Shown piece by piece: positions 18,325-26,758 of a stretch of DNA of 64,000 bases. Position 1 is the first letter of the stretch, and each line of letters begins with the position of its first letter. Source of the DNA: Microbacterium murale (GTDB taxonomy: Bacteria > Actinomycetota > Actinomycetes > Actinomycetales > Microbacteriaceae); contig NZ_JAUSXK010000001.1 in NCBI RefSeq assembly GCF_030815955.1, positions 992,001-1,056,000 on the forward strand, in the 5' to 3' direction. The notes beneath the pieces were generated by a model. It did no database searches. It saw only the letters and a list, made by a program, of their open reading frames with translations, and was not told the DNA's origin. A program made the translations under genes and the position numbers.

Positions 18325-19362
18325 CTACTCGCCGGGCGCGAAGGACGCGTCGAAGTAGGTGTCGACGTCTCCCTCACCGGAGATGAGGCCGGCATCCGTC
18401 AGCACCGTGAGGGTCGATTCCCAATCCTCCGTCGCGTTCACGCCAGGCGCCTTGCCTTCGGTGGCGTCGGTGGTGAGCAGCTTGATGGTCTCTTCCCACT
18501 GGTCCAGCAGCACGTCCTTCTCGGGCATCTGCGGGTCCTTGCCGTCCATCGCGGCGACCGCCGCCTCCGGATCCTCCTGCGCGGCGATGAAGGACTCCGA
18601 CGTCGCGGCGACGAGCTCCTTGACGAGTTCCGGATCGCTCTCGATCGTCGAGGTCGGGGCGACGAGCCCGTTGCTGAAGAAGTTCAGGCCAGCGTCCGAG
18701 TAGCGGAGGTACTCGACGTCCTTGCCGCTCTTCGCAGCGATCGTCGGGCCCTGGTCGTGTGCGAAGCCGATCAGCCCGTCGACCTGTCCGGAGAGCATCG
18801 CAGCCATCTTGCCCGTCGCGTCGAGGTTCTGCTGCGTGACGTCGGATTCGCTCAGCCCGACAGCTTCGAGGTACGTAGGGAACGTCGTGGTCGGCGCATC
18901 GCCTGCCGAGACCGCGATCGTCTTGCCCTTCAGATCCTCGGGACTCTCGATGCCGGAGTCTGCGAAGACCTGCACGGCCGATGGCGTGGTCTGCAGGAAG
19001 ACGCCGACGCTCTTGATCGCGACGCCCTTGTCGATGTTGGCGAGCACTGCGGGGGTGTCCGCCCAGCCGAAGTCGACCTGGCCCTGTCCGACAGCCTGCG
19101 CGGTCTTCGTGGATCCCTGACCGGCCTCGATGGTGAGGTTGATGCCGTGCTCCTCGAAGATGCCCTGCTCGACGCCGTAGTAGAACGCCGCGTGCTCTCC
19201 GTACGGGTACCAGTTGAGCATGAGAGTGACATCGGTCATTTCAGCGGGCGCGTCACCTCCGTCGCCTGACGGGGTCTCGCTCGCGCCCCCGCAGCCGGTG
19301 AGGGCGAGCGCGGATGCAGCGATCAGAGCGATCGAGCTGAGGACGGTTCCTGACTTCTTCAT
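18325..19362 (-). CDS. ABC substrate-binding lipoprotein, NMT1/THI5-like
   Basis: Captures the substrate outside the membrane. The 345-residue precursor has a lipoprotein signal (LALTGCGG, lipobox Cys about residue 24). The mature part opens VTLMLNWYPYGEHAAFYYGVEQGIFEEHGINLTIEAGQGS, the classic NMT1/SsuA/ThiY start, and contains VDFGWADTPAVL and GKTIAVSAGDAP. Family members bind pyrimidine precursors, sulfonates, riboflavin or other small organics. The gene has AGGAG before ATG 19362. There is no TPP or FMN riboswitch upstream, which argues against a vitamin role. An operator shared with the sugar-like genes upstream suggests its cargo belongs to that pathway. Confidence 0.93.
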   Translation of the reverse strand: MKKSGTVLSSIALIAASALALTGCGGASETPSGDGGDAPAEMTDVTLMLNWYPYGEHAAFYYGVEQGIFEEHGINLTIEAGQGSTKTAQAVGQGQVDFGWADTPAVLANIDKGVAIKSVGVFLQTTPSAVQVFADSGIESPEDLKGKTIAVSAGDAPTTTFPTYLEAVGLSESDVTQQNLDATGKMAAMLSGQVDGLIGFAHDQGPTIAAKSGKDVEYLRYSDAGLNFFSNGLVAPTSTIESDPELVKELVAATSESFIAAQEDPEAAVAAMDGKDPQMPEKDVLLDQWEETIKLLTTDATEGKAPGVNATEDWESTLTVLTDAGLISGEGDVDTYFDASFAPGE

Positions 19363-19412
19363 CAGACTCCTGCTTTCGTTGGGTGCTGTTGGGTGCGGGG
19401 TTCGGAGAGCGG

Positions 19413-20276
19413 TCAGAGCCGCACGGTGGCTGACGCGACATCGCGTTTGGAGGCATGCCAGGGAATGAGGAACTTCTCGGCGATCTGGATGATGCCGAAG
19501 AGGATGACGCCCATGAGCGACATGATGATGAGCGCGGCGAAGAGCATCGCGGTGTCGAGGTTTCCGTTGGCCTGCAGGATGACGTAGCCGAGCCCCTCGT
19601 TCGCGCCGACGAATTCGCCGACGACCGCACCGGTGACGGCAAGGGTCGCAGCCACTTTCAGCCCCGACAGCAGTTCCGGCAGTGATGCGGGCAGACGAAC
19701 CTTGAGGAAGGTCTTGAACTTTCCCGCGCCCATGGTGGAGGCGAGCTGCAGGATCTCGGGGTCGACCGTGCGAAGGCCCGCGAGACCGGAGATCACGACG
19801 GGGAAGAACGCCATCAGGACGGCGACGAGGATCTTCGGCTCCGCGCCGAACCCGAGCCAGACGACGAACAGCGGGGCGATCGCGATCTTGGGGATGACCT
19901 GAGCGAACAGGATCACCGGGTAGAGCGTCTGCTCCAAGCCCCTGGAGTAGACCATGACGACGGCCACGAAGAGCCCGATGATCACGGCGATGACGAACCC
20001 GATCACCGTCTCGTACGTCGTCACCCAGGTGTGCTGCATCAGATACGCGAAGTTGTCGGCGAAGGCGTTCCAGGTGTCAGCCGGGGACGGGATGATGAAC
20101 GGCTGCACCCACTTCAGGGCGGTTGCGACCCACCACAGCGCGAACACGGCGATGACGAAGACCACCGGGTGCCAGTTGCGCGACAGCCAGCCGACGATCA
20201 CGTTCGGCTCGCGAGGATCGCGATCCTTGCCCTGCGCGACGGCAAGCGTCATGGTGGCGTTCTGGGGTGACGACAT
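19413..20276 (-). CDS. ABC transporter permease (SsuC/TauC/ThiX type)
   Basis: A membrane subunit of the same importer: 287 residues, six predicted helices starting at about residue 35, and the EAA-type loop ASTMGAGKFKTFLKVRLPASLPELLSGLK that docks the ATPase. The N-terminal 30 residues are hydrophilic and cytoplasmic. ATG 20276 follows AGGAT. It is the first gene of the permease-binding protein-ATPase transcript, 94 bp downstream of glycerate kinase, with a LacI-type operator in that gap. Confidence 0.93.
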   Translation of the reverse strand: MSSPQNATMTLAVAQGKDRDPREPNVIVGWLSRNWHPVVFVIAVFALWWVATALKWVQPFIIPSPADTWNAFADNFAYLMQHTWVTTYETVIGFVIAVIIGLFVAVVMVYSRGLEQTLYPVILFAQVIPKIAIAPLFVVWLGFGAEPKILVAVLMAFFPVVISGLAGLRTVDPEILQLASTMGAGKFKTFLKVRLPASLPELLSGLKVAATLAVTGAVVGEFVGANEGLGYVILQANGNLDTAMLFAALIIMSLMGVILFGIIQIAEKFLIPWHASKRDVASATVRL

Positions 20277-20314
20277 GGAATCCTCGACATCTTCGTCTGC
20301 GGGTGGGGTGCGAT

Positions 20315-20330
20315 GGGAAAGCGTATTCCC
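20315..20330. promoter_or_regulatory. LacI-type operator before the ABC transporter
   Basis: GGGAAAGCGTATTCCC is a near-perfect palindrome with a central GC and lies 39 bp before the permease start. The GGAAAGCG core equals that at 26630 and 26698 read on the other strand. It is therefore a candidate site for the LacI protein encoded at 21.5-22.5 kb. Confidence 0.6.
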
Positions 20331-20370
20331 AAAGAGTATGGAGCGAGTTTATGTCTCCGGCACAGCCATG

Positions 20371-21486
20371 TCAATCTGTGCGGAAAACGCTCTCCGCGAG
20401 TACCGCGCCTGCGGCGGTGAGCCAGTGCGCTGGTTCGGCGAGCGCAGCGTCTGCTGAACCGGCGAGGTCGGTCAGCGAAGCGGATGCCGCGAACAGACCG
20501 CGATCGGCATCCACGGTGATGCGTCCGGCGATGATCAGTGCCGGCACACCGGCATCCGCCGCGAGAGCAGCGACGAATGAGGGCACCTTGCCGTCGCCGG
20601 ACTGCCCGTCGTAGGAGCCCTCGCCGGTGATCACCGCATCCGCAGCATGCACCTCAGAGGCCAGCGAGATGAGCCGAGCCACCTCACCCGCGCCGGGGAC
20701 CAGTCGGGCACCCCACACGACCAGCGCACCGCCGACGCCGCCGGCCGCTCCTGCTCCGCTGGTCGACTCATCCAGCCCGAGCAGGTCGGCGAGGTGCGCG
20801 AGCGCAGCGTCGACGCTGTTGCGATCGGCAGTGTCCACCAGGCCCTTCTGCGGCCCGAACACATGAGCGGCGCCGCGAGCGCCGGTGAGCGGATTCGTCA
20901 CGTCGGAGAGCACGAGCACCTCCGGCGCGGCTCGAAGCCCCGAAAGGTCGACGGCTGCGACACGCAGCAGGCCGCGAGCGCCCGGCTCGACATCCAGACC
21001 CTCGGCATCGATGAATCGCGCGCCGAGCGCGGCCAGCATCCCGAGCCCGCCGTCCGTCGATGCACTCGAGCCGATCCCCAGCACGAGCCGGGAGACGCCA
21101 TGATCGAGCGCAGCGGCGATCGCCTGGCCGAATCCACCGGAGTGGGCATCGAACGGACGCAACTCGTCCAGCAGCTCGATCCCCGACGTCGAGGCGAGAT
21201 CGATCACCGCGGTGCCGCGCGGTGCGTCTTCGGATGCCGGAAGCAGCAGCCAGTCCGTCTCCACTCGCGCTCCAGCAGGGCCGTCGACGGTGAGAGGCAT
21301 CCGCTCGGAACCTGCGACCGCAGCGGCGAACGCCGAGACAGTGCCCTCTCCCCCATCGGCCATCGGTCTGAGCACGATCTCGGTCGCCGGATCGACAGAA
21401 CGCCATCCGCGCGCGATCGATTCCGCAGCATCCGCCGCCGTGATCGTCCCTTTGAAGCTGTCCGGTGCGATGACGACGCGGGTCAT
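20371..21486 (-). CDS. glycerate kinase
   Basis: Phosphorylates D-glycerate (to 2- or 3-phosphoglycerate), feeding lower glycolysis. The 371-residue protein fits the GlxK/GarK family: VVIAPDSFKGTITAADAAESIARGW, RPMADGGEGTV, DLASTSGIELL, GIGSSASTDGGLGMLAALGARF, VLSDVTNPLTGARGAAHVFGPQKG, and VITGEGSYDGQSGDGK. ATG 21486 overlaps the lacI stop (ATGA), so the longer frame to 21585 is rejected. Its last codons contain CGGAAAACGCTCTCCG (20381-20396), a second LacI-like palindrome. Position after lacI and the oxidoreductase, DUF993 and TIM-barrel genes suggests it takes glycerate formed by that pathway. Confidence 0.94.
   Translation of the reverse strand: MTRVVIAPDSFKGTITAADAAESIARGWRSVDPATEIVLRPMADGGEGTVSAFAAAVAGSERMPLTVDGPAGARVETDWLLLPASEDAPRGTAVIDLASTSGIELLDELRPFDAHSGGFGQAIAAALDHGVSRLVLGIGSSASTDGGLGMLAALGARFIDAEGLDVEPGARGLLRVAAVDLSGLRAAPEVLVLSDVTNPLTGARGAAHVFGPQKGLVDTADRNSVDAALAHLADLLGLDESTSGAGAAGGVGGALVVWGARLVPGAGEVARLISLASEVHAADAVITGEGSYDGQSGDGKVPSFVAALAADAGVPALIIAGRITVDADRGLFAASASLTDLAGSADAALAEPAHWLTAAGAVLAESVFRTD
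20381..20396. promoter_or_regulatory. LacI-like palindrome within the 3' end of glycerate kinase
   Basis: CGGAAAACGCTCTCCG is palindromic except at two positions and resembles the operator at 20315, 66 bp away. It may be an auxiliary operator for the ABC transcript, constrained by coding for the C-terminal ESVFRTD. Confidence 0.4.
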
Positions 21487-22544
21487 CGCGCGAGACCCGG
21501 TGCGTTCGGCTGATCCGGTGTGTCCGACAGGCCCGGGGTACTCCCACGCACGAGCACCTCGAGCGGGGGTTCGGACTGCTGCCATTCGTCGTCGACCGTC
21601 GCTCTGAAGGCCTGGTAGCCGAAGTCGCTCAGCGGCACGCCGACGGTGGTGAGCTGCGGGGTGACATCGCGGCTCACGGGAATGTCATCGAACCCGCACA
21701 TCGCGATGTCGCCGCCGACCGATCGTCCCGCGTCACGGATCGCCGTCATCGCTCCGACGGCGATCACGTCGCTGAGCGCGAACACGAGAGTCCCCGGCTC
21801 CACGCCGTCGGCGAGCGCCGCCGCCATCGACGTCACGCCCGACTCGCGAGCGAAGCGGCCCCGATACTCCCGCGAGACCGTGCCGCCGCCGGCAGCGAAT
21901 CCGGCCTGGAATCCGCCGAGCCGGTCGTCGGAGGTGCGCACGCCCTCTGCCGCCCCGATCACGATCGCCTGCCGATATCCGATGCGAGCCATCTCGCGCC
22001 CCAGACGCTCGGCGCCACCGTGGTTGTCGATCCGGATGCTGCGATCCCCGCCCGGTCCGAACGTCACGGTGCGCGCGCCCAGAGACCTGAACGCCGACAG
22101 CTCCTCATCCGTGGACTTCTCACCGTCGTCGGTGCGCGATGCGGCCAGGATCACGCCGCGGGGGTGCTGTCCGCGCAGCGCGCGCAGGATCTTCCTCTCA
22201 CGCGCCTCGTCGCGCTCGGTGATCGCGATGGTGACGATCAGGCCCTCCTCATCAGCGCCGCGCGCGACACCGGAGGCGATCTGTCCGAAATAGGGGTCGG
22301 CGATGTCGGCGACGAGCAGGGCGATCACCGCGGACGTTCCACGCGCCGTGGCCTGCGCAGAGGCGTTCGCGGTGTAACCCAGCCGTTCGGCCGTCGCCTC
22401 GACGCGTTCGCGGAACGATTCGGCGACCTTGCGTGCTGAGCCGTTCAGCACGCGAGAGGCCGTCGCGAGCGACACCCCCGCCTCGCGTGCGACATCGTGC
22501 AGCGTCGGCGTATCGGAGCGCGGACGCGATTCACGAGGGGTCAT
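21483..22544 (-). CDS. LacI-family transcriptional regulator
   Basis: A 353-residue repressor: DNA-binding domain TLHDVAREAGVSLATASRVLNGSARKVAESFRERVEATAERLGY at about residues 14-57 with the hinge helix, and a periplasmic-binding-protein-like sensor (residues 70-335) containing VIALLVADIADPYFGQIASG, GGDRSIRIDNHGGAERLG and MCGFDDIPVSRDVTPQLTTV. It lies inside the operon, 9 bp after a TIM-barrel gene and overlapping glycerate kinase. The GGAAAGCGTTT-type sites at 26630, 26698 and 20315 are its most likely targets, giving autoregulation and control of the transporter. Confidence 0.94.
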   Translation of the reverse strand: MTPRESRPRSDTPTLHDVAREAGVSLATASRVLNGSARKVAESFRERVEATAERLGYTANASAQATARGTSAVIALLVADIADPYFGQIASGVARGADEEGLIVTIAITERDEARERKILRALRGQHPRGVILAASRTDDGEKSTDEELSAFRSLGARTVTFGPGGDRSIRIDNHGGAERLGREMARIGYRQAIVIGAAEGVRTSDDRLGGFQAGFAAGGGTVSREYRGRFARESGVTSMAAALADGVEPGTLVFALSDVIAVGAMTAIRDAGRSVGGDIAMCGFDDIPVSRDVTPQLTTVGVPLSDFGYQAFRATVDDEWQQSEPPLEVLVRGSTPGLSDTPDQPNAPGLAR

Positions 22545-22553
22545 GCGTTGATC

Positions 22554-23324
22554 CTAACGAGGGGAAGCGGACCGGATGCTGCCCCGCAGCGTCGCGGCTT
22601 CCGCGGCGAGGAGGGCAGGGTCGTCGTCCGGCACGAACTCGAGCAGCGCGTCGCGCGGAGGGGCGCTTTGCGCCGCCGCGGCAGCGAAGATGCGTCGCCA
22701 GAGCTCGCCGCGCTCGTGCAAGCGCAGCCGCTGGGTCTGGGGCCACCACGAGAAGACGTGCACAGCACTCGTGTGCATCGCGACCGCCTCGTACTCGGCG
22801 AGTGCGATGTCATCGGATGCGGCGACCGTCGGCTGCCAATACGTGCTGAGCGCCGTGCTGTCGACCTCGCTCAGCACGCTCAGCGTCGCCGGAGCGCTGT
22901 CGGCGAGCGTTCCGGCGTGGAACTCGAGGGCGAGGCCGATACCCCGTCGTTGCGCCTCGGATGCCGCGGACTGCAGTCGTGCGATGGTCGATGCTCTTTC
23001 GTCAGCGGTCGCCTCGACCGAGCCGAGTCGCCCCGCCCAGATGCGCACACGGTCGGCGCCGAGGGCTTCTGCGCTGTCGAGGATCGGTGTGAGATCTTCA
23101 TCGGCCTCCGCGCGGAAGTACGAGCCGTATGAGGCGACGACGAGTCCGGCATCCGCGGTGGCCCTCGCCATCTGCTCAGCGCGAACAAGATCGCCAGGGG
23201 GCACGTGTCCGTCGCCGCCCCACTCGATCGCAGCGAGCCCGGCATCCGCAGCGAGGTCGACGATGCGCTCAGGTGCGAGCGCGCGGAACGTCACCGAGCA
23301 CAGGCCAGGACGGATCGCAGTCAT
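22554..23324 (-). CDS. sugar phosphate isomerase/epimerase-like TIM barrel (1)
   Basis: A 256-residue xylose-isomerase-like TIM barrel (AP endonuclease 2 superfamily): starts RPGLCSVTFRALAPERIVDLAADAGLAAIEWGGDGHV, then VASYGSYFRA, DRVRIWAG, LALEFHAGTL, YWQPTV, and AVHVFSWWP. Conserved Glu/His/Asp residues fit a divalent-metal site. Relatives epimerise or isomerise keto sugars and inosose-type compounds. The reaction here is unknown. It follows the second TIM barrel by 34 bp and precedes lacI by 9 bp in one operon. Confidence 0.85.
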   Translation of the reverse strand: MTAIRPGLCSVTFRALAPERIVDLAADAGLAAIEWGGDGHVPPGDLVRAEQMARATADAGLVVASYGSYFRAEADEDLTPILDSAEALGADRVRIWAGRLGSVEATADERASTIARLQSAASEAQRRGIGLALEFHAGTLADSAPATLSVLSEVDSTALSTYWQPTVAASDDIALAEYEAVAMHTSAVHVFSWWPQTQRLRLHERGELWRRIFAAAAAQSAPPRDALLEFVPDDDPALLAAEAATLRGSIRSASPR

Positions 23325-23358
23325 GACGTCATCCTCTCAAGCGGATGGGCACACAGGT

Positions 23359-24225
23359 TCAGCGCAGATGCGGCGACACTGTCGCTGTGAACGCCTCGGC
23401 CGTGCGCCGCACCACGTGCTCCGGGGCATCGGCCCAGATGTCCGCGTTGAAGATCTCCACCTCGATGTCACGGTCGTAGCCGGTCTGGACCACGGCCTGG
23501 GTGAGCGAGGCGAAATCGATCACTCCGTCACCCATGTAGTGCCGCCCGAGCAGCACATCTGCGGGCAACGGGGTCTTCCAGTCGCACACCTGGTACGTCG
23601 CGATACGGCCCTCGCGGCCCGCGCGCGCGATCTGCTCGAGCACCTGAGGATCCCACCAGATGTGGAAGGTGTCGACAGCGGCGCCGACGACCTCGGCATC
23701 GAAGTCGGAGGCGATGTCGAGAGCCTGCCCCAGCGTCGAGACGACGGCGCGGTCGGAGGCGTACATCGGATGCAGCGGCTCGATCGCCAGCGTCACGCCG
23801 GCGGCCTTCGCGTCTGGTGCCAGCGCACCGATGGCGTCACGCACCCGTTCCCGCGCGCCGATGAGGTCACGGTCGCCTTCGGGAAGACCGCCGGCGACCA
23901 GCACGAGCACGGCGGTCGAACCGTCGGCGCCGGCGGCGGCGAGCGTCGCCGTCTCCTCGATCGCCCTGCGGTTGTCGTCGAGCGCCGCGCGGCGCTGCGG
24001 ACCGTCCGGCAGAGTGAAGAACCCGCCACGGCAGTGCGTGGAGAACCGCAGACCGGAGTCGGCCAGCATCCGCGCCGCCACGTCGAGTCCGACCTCGTTC
24101 ACCGGCTCCCGCCAGAGACCGATCGCGTGGATCCCCGCCCCGGCGGTGACTCTCAGCGCCTCTTCGAGGTTCGAATACTTGATGGTGGCCTGGTTGATCG
24201 ACAGGCGCGGGTCCGGGGCACTCAT
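23359..24225 (-). CDS. sugar phosphate isomerase/epimerase-like TIM barrel (2)
   Basis: A 288-residue member of the same superfamily as its downstream neighbour, but clearly diverged: LSINQATIKYSNLEEALRVTAGAGIHAIGLWREPVNEVG, FSTHCRGGFFT, VTLAIEPLHPMY, VGAAVDTFHIWWDPQV, YQVCDWKTPLPADVLLGRHYMGDGVIDF, IEVEIFNADIW. Glu (IEPLHP), Asp (VDTFH), His (GRHYMGDG) and Glu (EVEIF) fit the usual metal ligands. ATG 24225 overlaps the DUF993 stop (ATGA). Two such barrels in one operon imply two separate rearrangement steps. Confidence 0.87.
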   Translation of the reverse strand: MSAPDPRLSINQATIKYSNLEEALRVTAGAGIHAIGLWREPVNEVGLDVAARMLADSGLRFSTHCRGGFFTLPDGPQRRAALDDNRRAIEETATLAAAGADGSTAVLVLVAGGLPEGDRDLIGARERVRDAIGALAPDAKAAGVTLAIEPLHPMYASDRAVVSTLGQALDIASDFDAEVVGAAVDTFHIWWDPQVLEQIARAGREGRIATYQVCDWKTPLPADVLLGRHYMGDGVIDFASLTQAVVQTGYDRDIEVEIFNADIWADAPEHVVRRTAEAFTATVSPHLR

Positions 24226-25427
24226 GCGTCCGCCCCTCCCGCATCGATGCCGTTCAGTCGCAGCATCCCGTGCCAACGCTCTCGAGCGAGTTCGGGGTTC
24301 TCGAGGGCGAGCGAGGCGTTCGCGAGCTCGACGATGCGGCTGAGGTGCGGCAGGCTCCTGGCGGAGTGCAGGCCGGAGACCATCTGGAAGGCGGGCTGGT
24401 GCCCGTTGAGCCAGGAGAGGAATGCGACGCCGGTCTTGTAGTAGAACGTCGGCGCGGCGAACACCTGACGGCTGAGCTCCTCGGTGGGACCGAGGATGCG
24501 ACGATACGCGTCCGGATCGCCGGCGTCGAGTGCCTGGATCGCGGCGGATGCCACGGGTGTGATCGCCGCGAAGGCACCCAGCAGCGCGTCGGAATGGCCG
24601 TCACCCTCGCCGATCGTGTCGCCGCCGATCAGACCGACGTAGTTGAAGTCGTCGCCGGTGAACATGCGCACGCCATGCGGCAGACGCTCTCTCACCGAGA
24701 TCTCGGACTCCGCGTTGAGCAGGCTCATCTTGACGCCGGCGACCTTGTCCTGGTTCTCCGCGATGACCTGGAGAAGCACTTCGGATGCCGTCTGCCAGTC
24801 CTTCGCGCCGAAATAGCCTTCCAGCGCCGGGTCGAATGCGGTGCCGAGCCAGTGCAGCACGACAGGCACGGTCGCCGACTGCAGCACCTCTCGGTACACG
24901 CGACGGTAGTCATCGGCCCCCGTCGCCACCCGCGCGAGATGGCGCGATGCCATCAGCACTGGGCCGGCCCCCTCCTGCTCCTCCGTGAAGTGCAGCTGCT
25001 CCTTATAGGCGTCGATGACCTGGTCGAGCGTGATGTGCGTCTCGATGCCGTGATCAGACGCAAGGTGATCGGTGTTGACGCCGACCACGACCGATCCGCC
25101 CTCTTCACGCGCGACCTGAGCGCTGCGGGCGATGAGCTCGCGGGTCGCGGCGGCATCCAGCCCCATGTTGCGCTGTGCCGTATCCATGGCGTCGGCGACG
25201 CCGAGCCCCCAGGAGTAGACGTTGCGACGGAACGCAAGGGTCGCGTCCCAGTCGATATCGGCCGGCTGTCCAGGAGTGTTGTCGGCGTGCACCTGGGGAA
25301 CGACGTGCGCGGCGGCGTAGGCGACGCGGCTCTGCAGTGGCGCGGTGGGGCGGGTGTAGATACCGGAATCATTCAGCGCAGCATCCGATGTCGTGCCGTC
25401 CGGCGCGAGAAGTCGAAGGCTGCTCAT
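24222..25427 (-). CDS. DUF993 protein (dihydrodipicolinate-synthase-like)
   Basis: A 401-residue cytosolic protein of DUF993, usually described as a dihydrodipicolinate synthase-like TIM barrel, so an aldolase or lyase role is plausible. Visible segments: VVVGVNTDHLASDHGIETHITLDQVIDAYKEQLHFTEEQEG, LMASRHLARVATGADDYRRVYREVL, PVVLHWLGTAFDPALEGYFGAKD, and KMSLLNAESEISVRERLPHGVRMFTGDDFNYVGLIGGD; the Lys of GVKMSLLN is a candidate Schiff-base residue. It is ATGA-coupled on both sides (Gfo/Idh upstream, TIM barrel downstream), indicating obligate co-expression. Experimental function is not known to me. Confidence 0.87.
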   Translation of the reverse strand: MSSLRLLAPDGTTSDAALNDSGIYTRPTAPLQSRVAYAAAHVVPQVHADNTPGQPADIDWDATLAFRRNVYSWGLGVADAMDTAQRNMGLDAAATRELIARSAQVAREEGGSVVVGVNTDHLASDHGIETHITLDQVIDAYKEQLHFTEEQEGAGPVLMASRHLARVATGADDYRRVYREVLQSATVPVVLHWLGTAFDPALEGYFGAKDWQTASEVLLQVIAENQDKVAGVKMSLLNAESEISVRERLPHGVRMFTGDDFNYVGLIGGDTIGEGDGHSDALLGAFAAITPVASAAIQALDAGDPDAYRRILGPTEELSRQVFAAPTFYYKTGVAFLSWLNGHQPAFQMVSGLHSARSLPHLSRIVELANASLALENPELARERWHGMLRLNGIDAGGADA

Positions 25428-26587
25428 GACAGCGTCAACGGCGCGATCGTGACCTTGCGGCCTTCGGCGCTCGATGTCAGCCCCGCCTCGGCGAACTGCA
25501 CGCCCTTGGCGCCGGCGAGCAGGTCGAACGGGTAGTCGGTGCCTTCGACGAACGAGGTCAGGTACTCCTCCCACTGCTGGCGGAATCCGTTGAGGAAGAC
25601 GTCGTTGGTCGGCACGCTCTGCCAGTCGGTGTCGTAGTCGTGCGAGTCTTCGAGATCGGGGTTCCACACCGGCTTCGGGGTGGCGTTGCGCGGCTGGATC
25701 TTCGCGCCGAACAGTCCGACGACTGCCGAGCCGTGCGTGCCGTCGACCTGGAACTCCACCAGCTCGTCACGGTTCACCCGCACCGTCCAGCTGGAGTTGA
25801 TCTCGGCGACGATGCCGCCTTCGAGTTCGAAGATTCCGTAGGCGGCATCCTCCGCGGTCGCGACGTACTTCTCGCCCTTCTCATCCCAGCGCTCGGGGAT
25901 GTGGGTCGCGGCCTGCGCGTAGACGCTCTTGACCTCGCCGAACAGGTTCTCCAGCACGTAGTTCCAGTGCGGGAACATGTCGGTGATGATGCCGCCGCCG
26001 TCTTCGGTGCGGTAGTTCCAGCTCGGACGCTGCGCCGGCTGCCAATCGCCCTCGAACACCCAGTAGCCGAACTCTCCGCGGACCGAGAGGATGCGGCCGA
26101 AGAAGCCCGAGTCGATCAGGCGCTTGAGCTTCTGAAGGCCCGGCAGGTAGAGCTTGTCGTGCACAACGCCGGTCTTGACCCCGGCATCCTTCGCGAGACG
26201 GGCGAGCTCGAGCGCCTCCTCCAGCGACTCGGCCGTCGGCTTCTCGGTGTAGATCGCCTTGCCGGCGGCAATGGCCTTGCGGATGGCGGAGGCACGCGCC
26301 TTCGTCACGAGGAAATCGGCGTAGATCTCCCACTTCGGATCGGCGAGGGCCGCATCGAGATCGGTGGTGTAGTCATCGATGCCGTGCAGGGCGGCGAGCT
26401 CTGCCAGCTTGGCCTCACTGCGTCCGACGAGGATCGGCTTCACCGTGACCTTCGTGCCGTCGGCCAGTTCGATGCCGCCTTGGTCACGGATCGCGAGAAT
26501 GGAGCGCACCAGGTGCTGCCGGTACCCCATGCGCCCGGAGACGCCGTTCATGATGATGCCGATCTCGCGGGTCGTCGCCTGTGACAT
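25424..26587 (-). CDS. Gfo/Idh/MocA-family oxidoreductase
   Basis: A 387-residue NAD(P)-dependent dehydrogenase predicted to oxidise a hydroxyl of a sugar or polyol. The Rossmann domain starts REIGIIMNGVSGRMGYRQHL and carries the KARASAIRKAIAAGKAIYTEKPTAESLEEALEL segment with the conserved EKP motif. The C-terminal substrate domain includes GDWQPAQRPSWNYRTEDGGGIITDMFPHWNYVLE (catalytic Asp/His region DMFPHW). ATG 26587 follows AGAAGGAT. It is the first gene of the minus-strand operon, with two LacI-type sites 43-124 bp upstream. Confidence 0.93.
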   Translation of the reverse strand: MSQATTREIGIIMNGVSGRMGYRQHLVRSILAIRDQGGIELADGTKVTVKPILVGRSEAKLAELAALHGIDDYTTDLDAALADPKWEIYADFLVTKARASAIRKAIAAGKAIYTEKPTAESLEEALELARLAKDAGVKTGVVHDKLYLPGLQKLKRLIDSGFFGRILSVRGEFGYWVFEGDWQPAQRPSWNYRTEDGGGIITDMFPHWNYVLENLFGEVKSVYAQAATHIPERWDEKGEKYVATAEDAAYGIFELEGGIVAEINSSWTVRVNRDELVEFQVDGTHGSAVVGLFGAKIQPRNATPKPVWNPDLEDSHDYDTDWQSVPTNDVFLNGFRQQWEEYLTSFVEGTDYPFDLLAGAKGVQFAEAGLTSSAEGRKVTIAPLTLS

Positions 26588-26629
26588 GTGTGATCCTTCT
26601 GTGTTTCCGACTGAGTGTGCGGGAAGCGG

Positions 26630-26643
26630 GTAAACGCTTTCCA
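26630..26643. promoter_or_regulatory. LacI-type operator, site 1
   Basis: GTAAACGCTTTCCA (reverse complement TGGAAAGCGTTTAC) is identical to the site at 26698, in the same orientation and 68 bp apart. It lies in the divergent promoter region between the two Gfo/Idh genes. Confidence 0.7.
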
Positions 26644-26697
26644 AGAGTCTGCCACCGGAATGGGCATGCCGCAAGCAGCAGCGTGAGGGTCCTCCGA

Positions 26698-26711
26698 GTA
26701 AACGCTTTCCA
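26698..26711. promoter_or_regulatory. LacI-type operator, site 2
   Basis: An exact 14-bp copy of GTAAACGCTTTCCA, located 48 bp before the plus-strand Gfo/Idh-DUF6807 start. Paired operators like this permit looping repression of both divergent transcripts. Confidence 0.7.
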
Positions 26712-26758
26712 GTACGCTGGAGATGAATGAGTGCAGCATCCGCTCCAGTGGAGATGAC

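Noticed and set aside
18325-20276. Thiamine-precursor (ThiXYZ) transporter
   Set aside because: The binding protein is NMT1-like, but there is no TPP riboswitch and no thi gene nearby; a LacI operator controls it.
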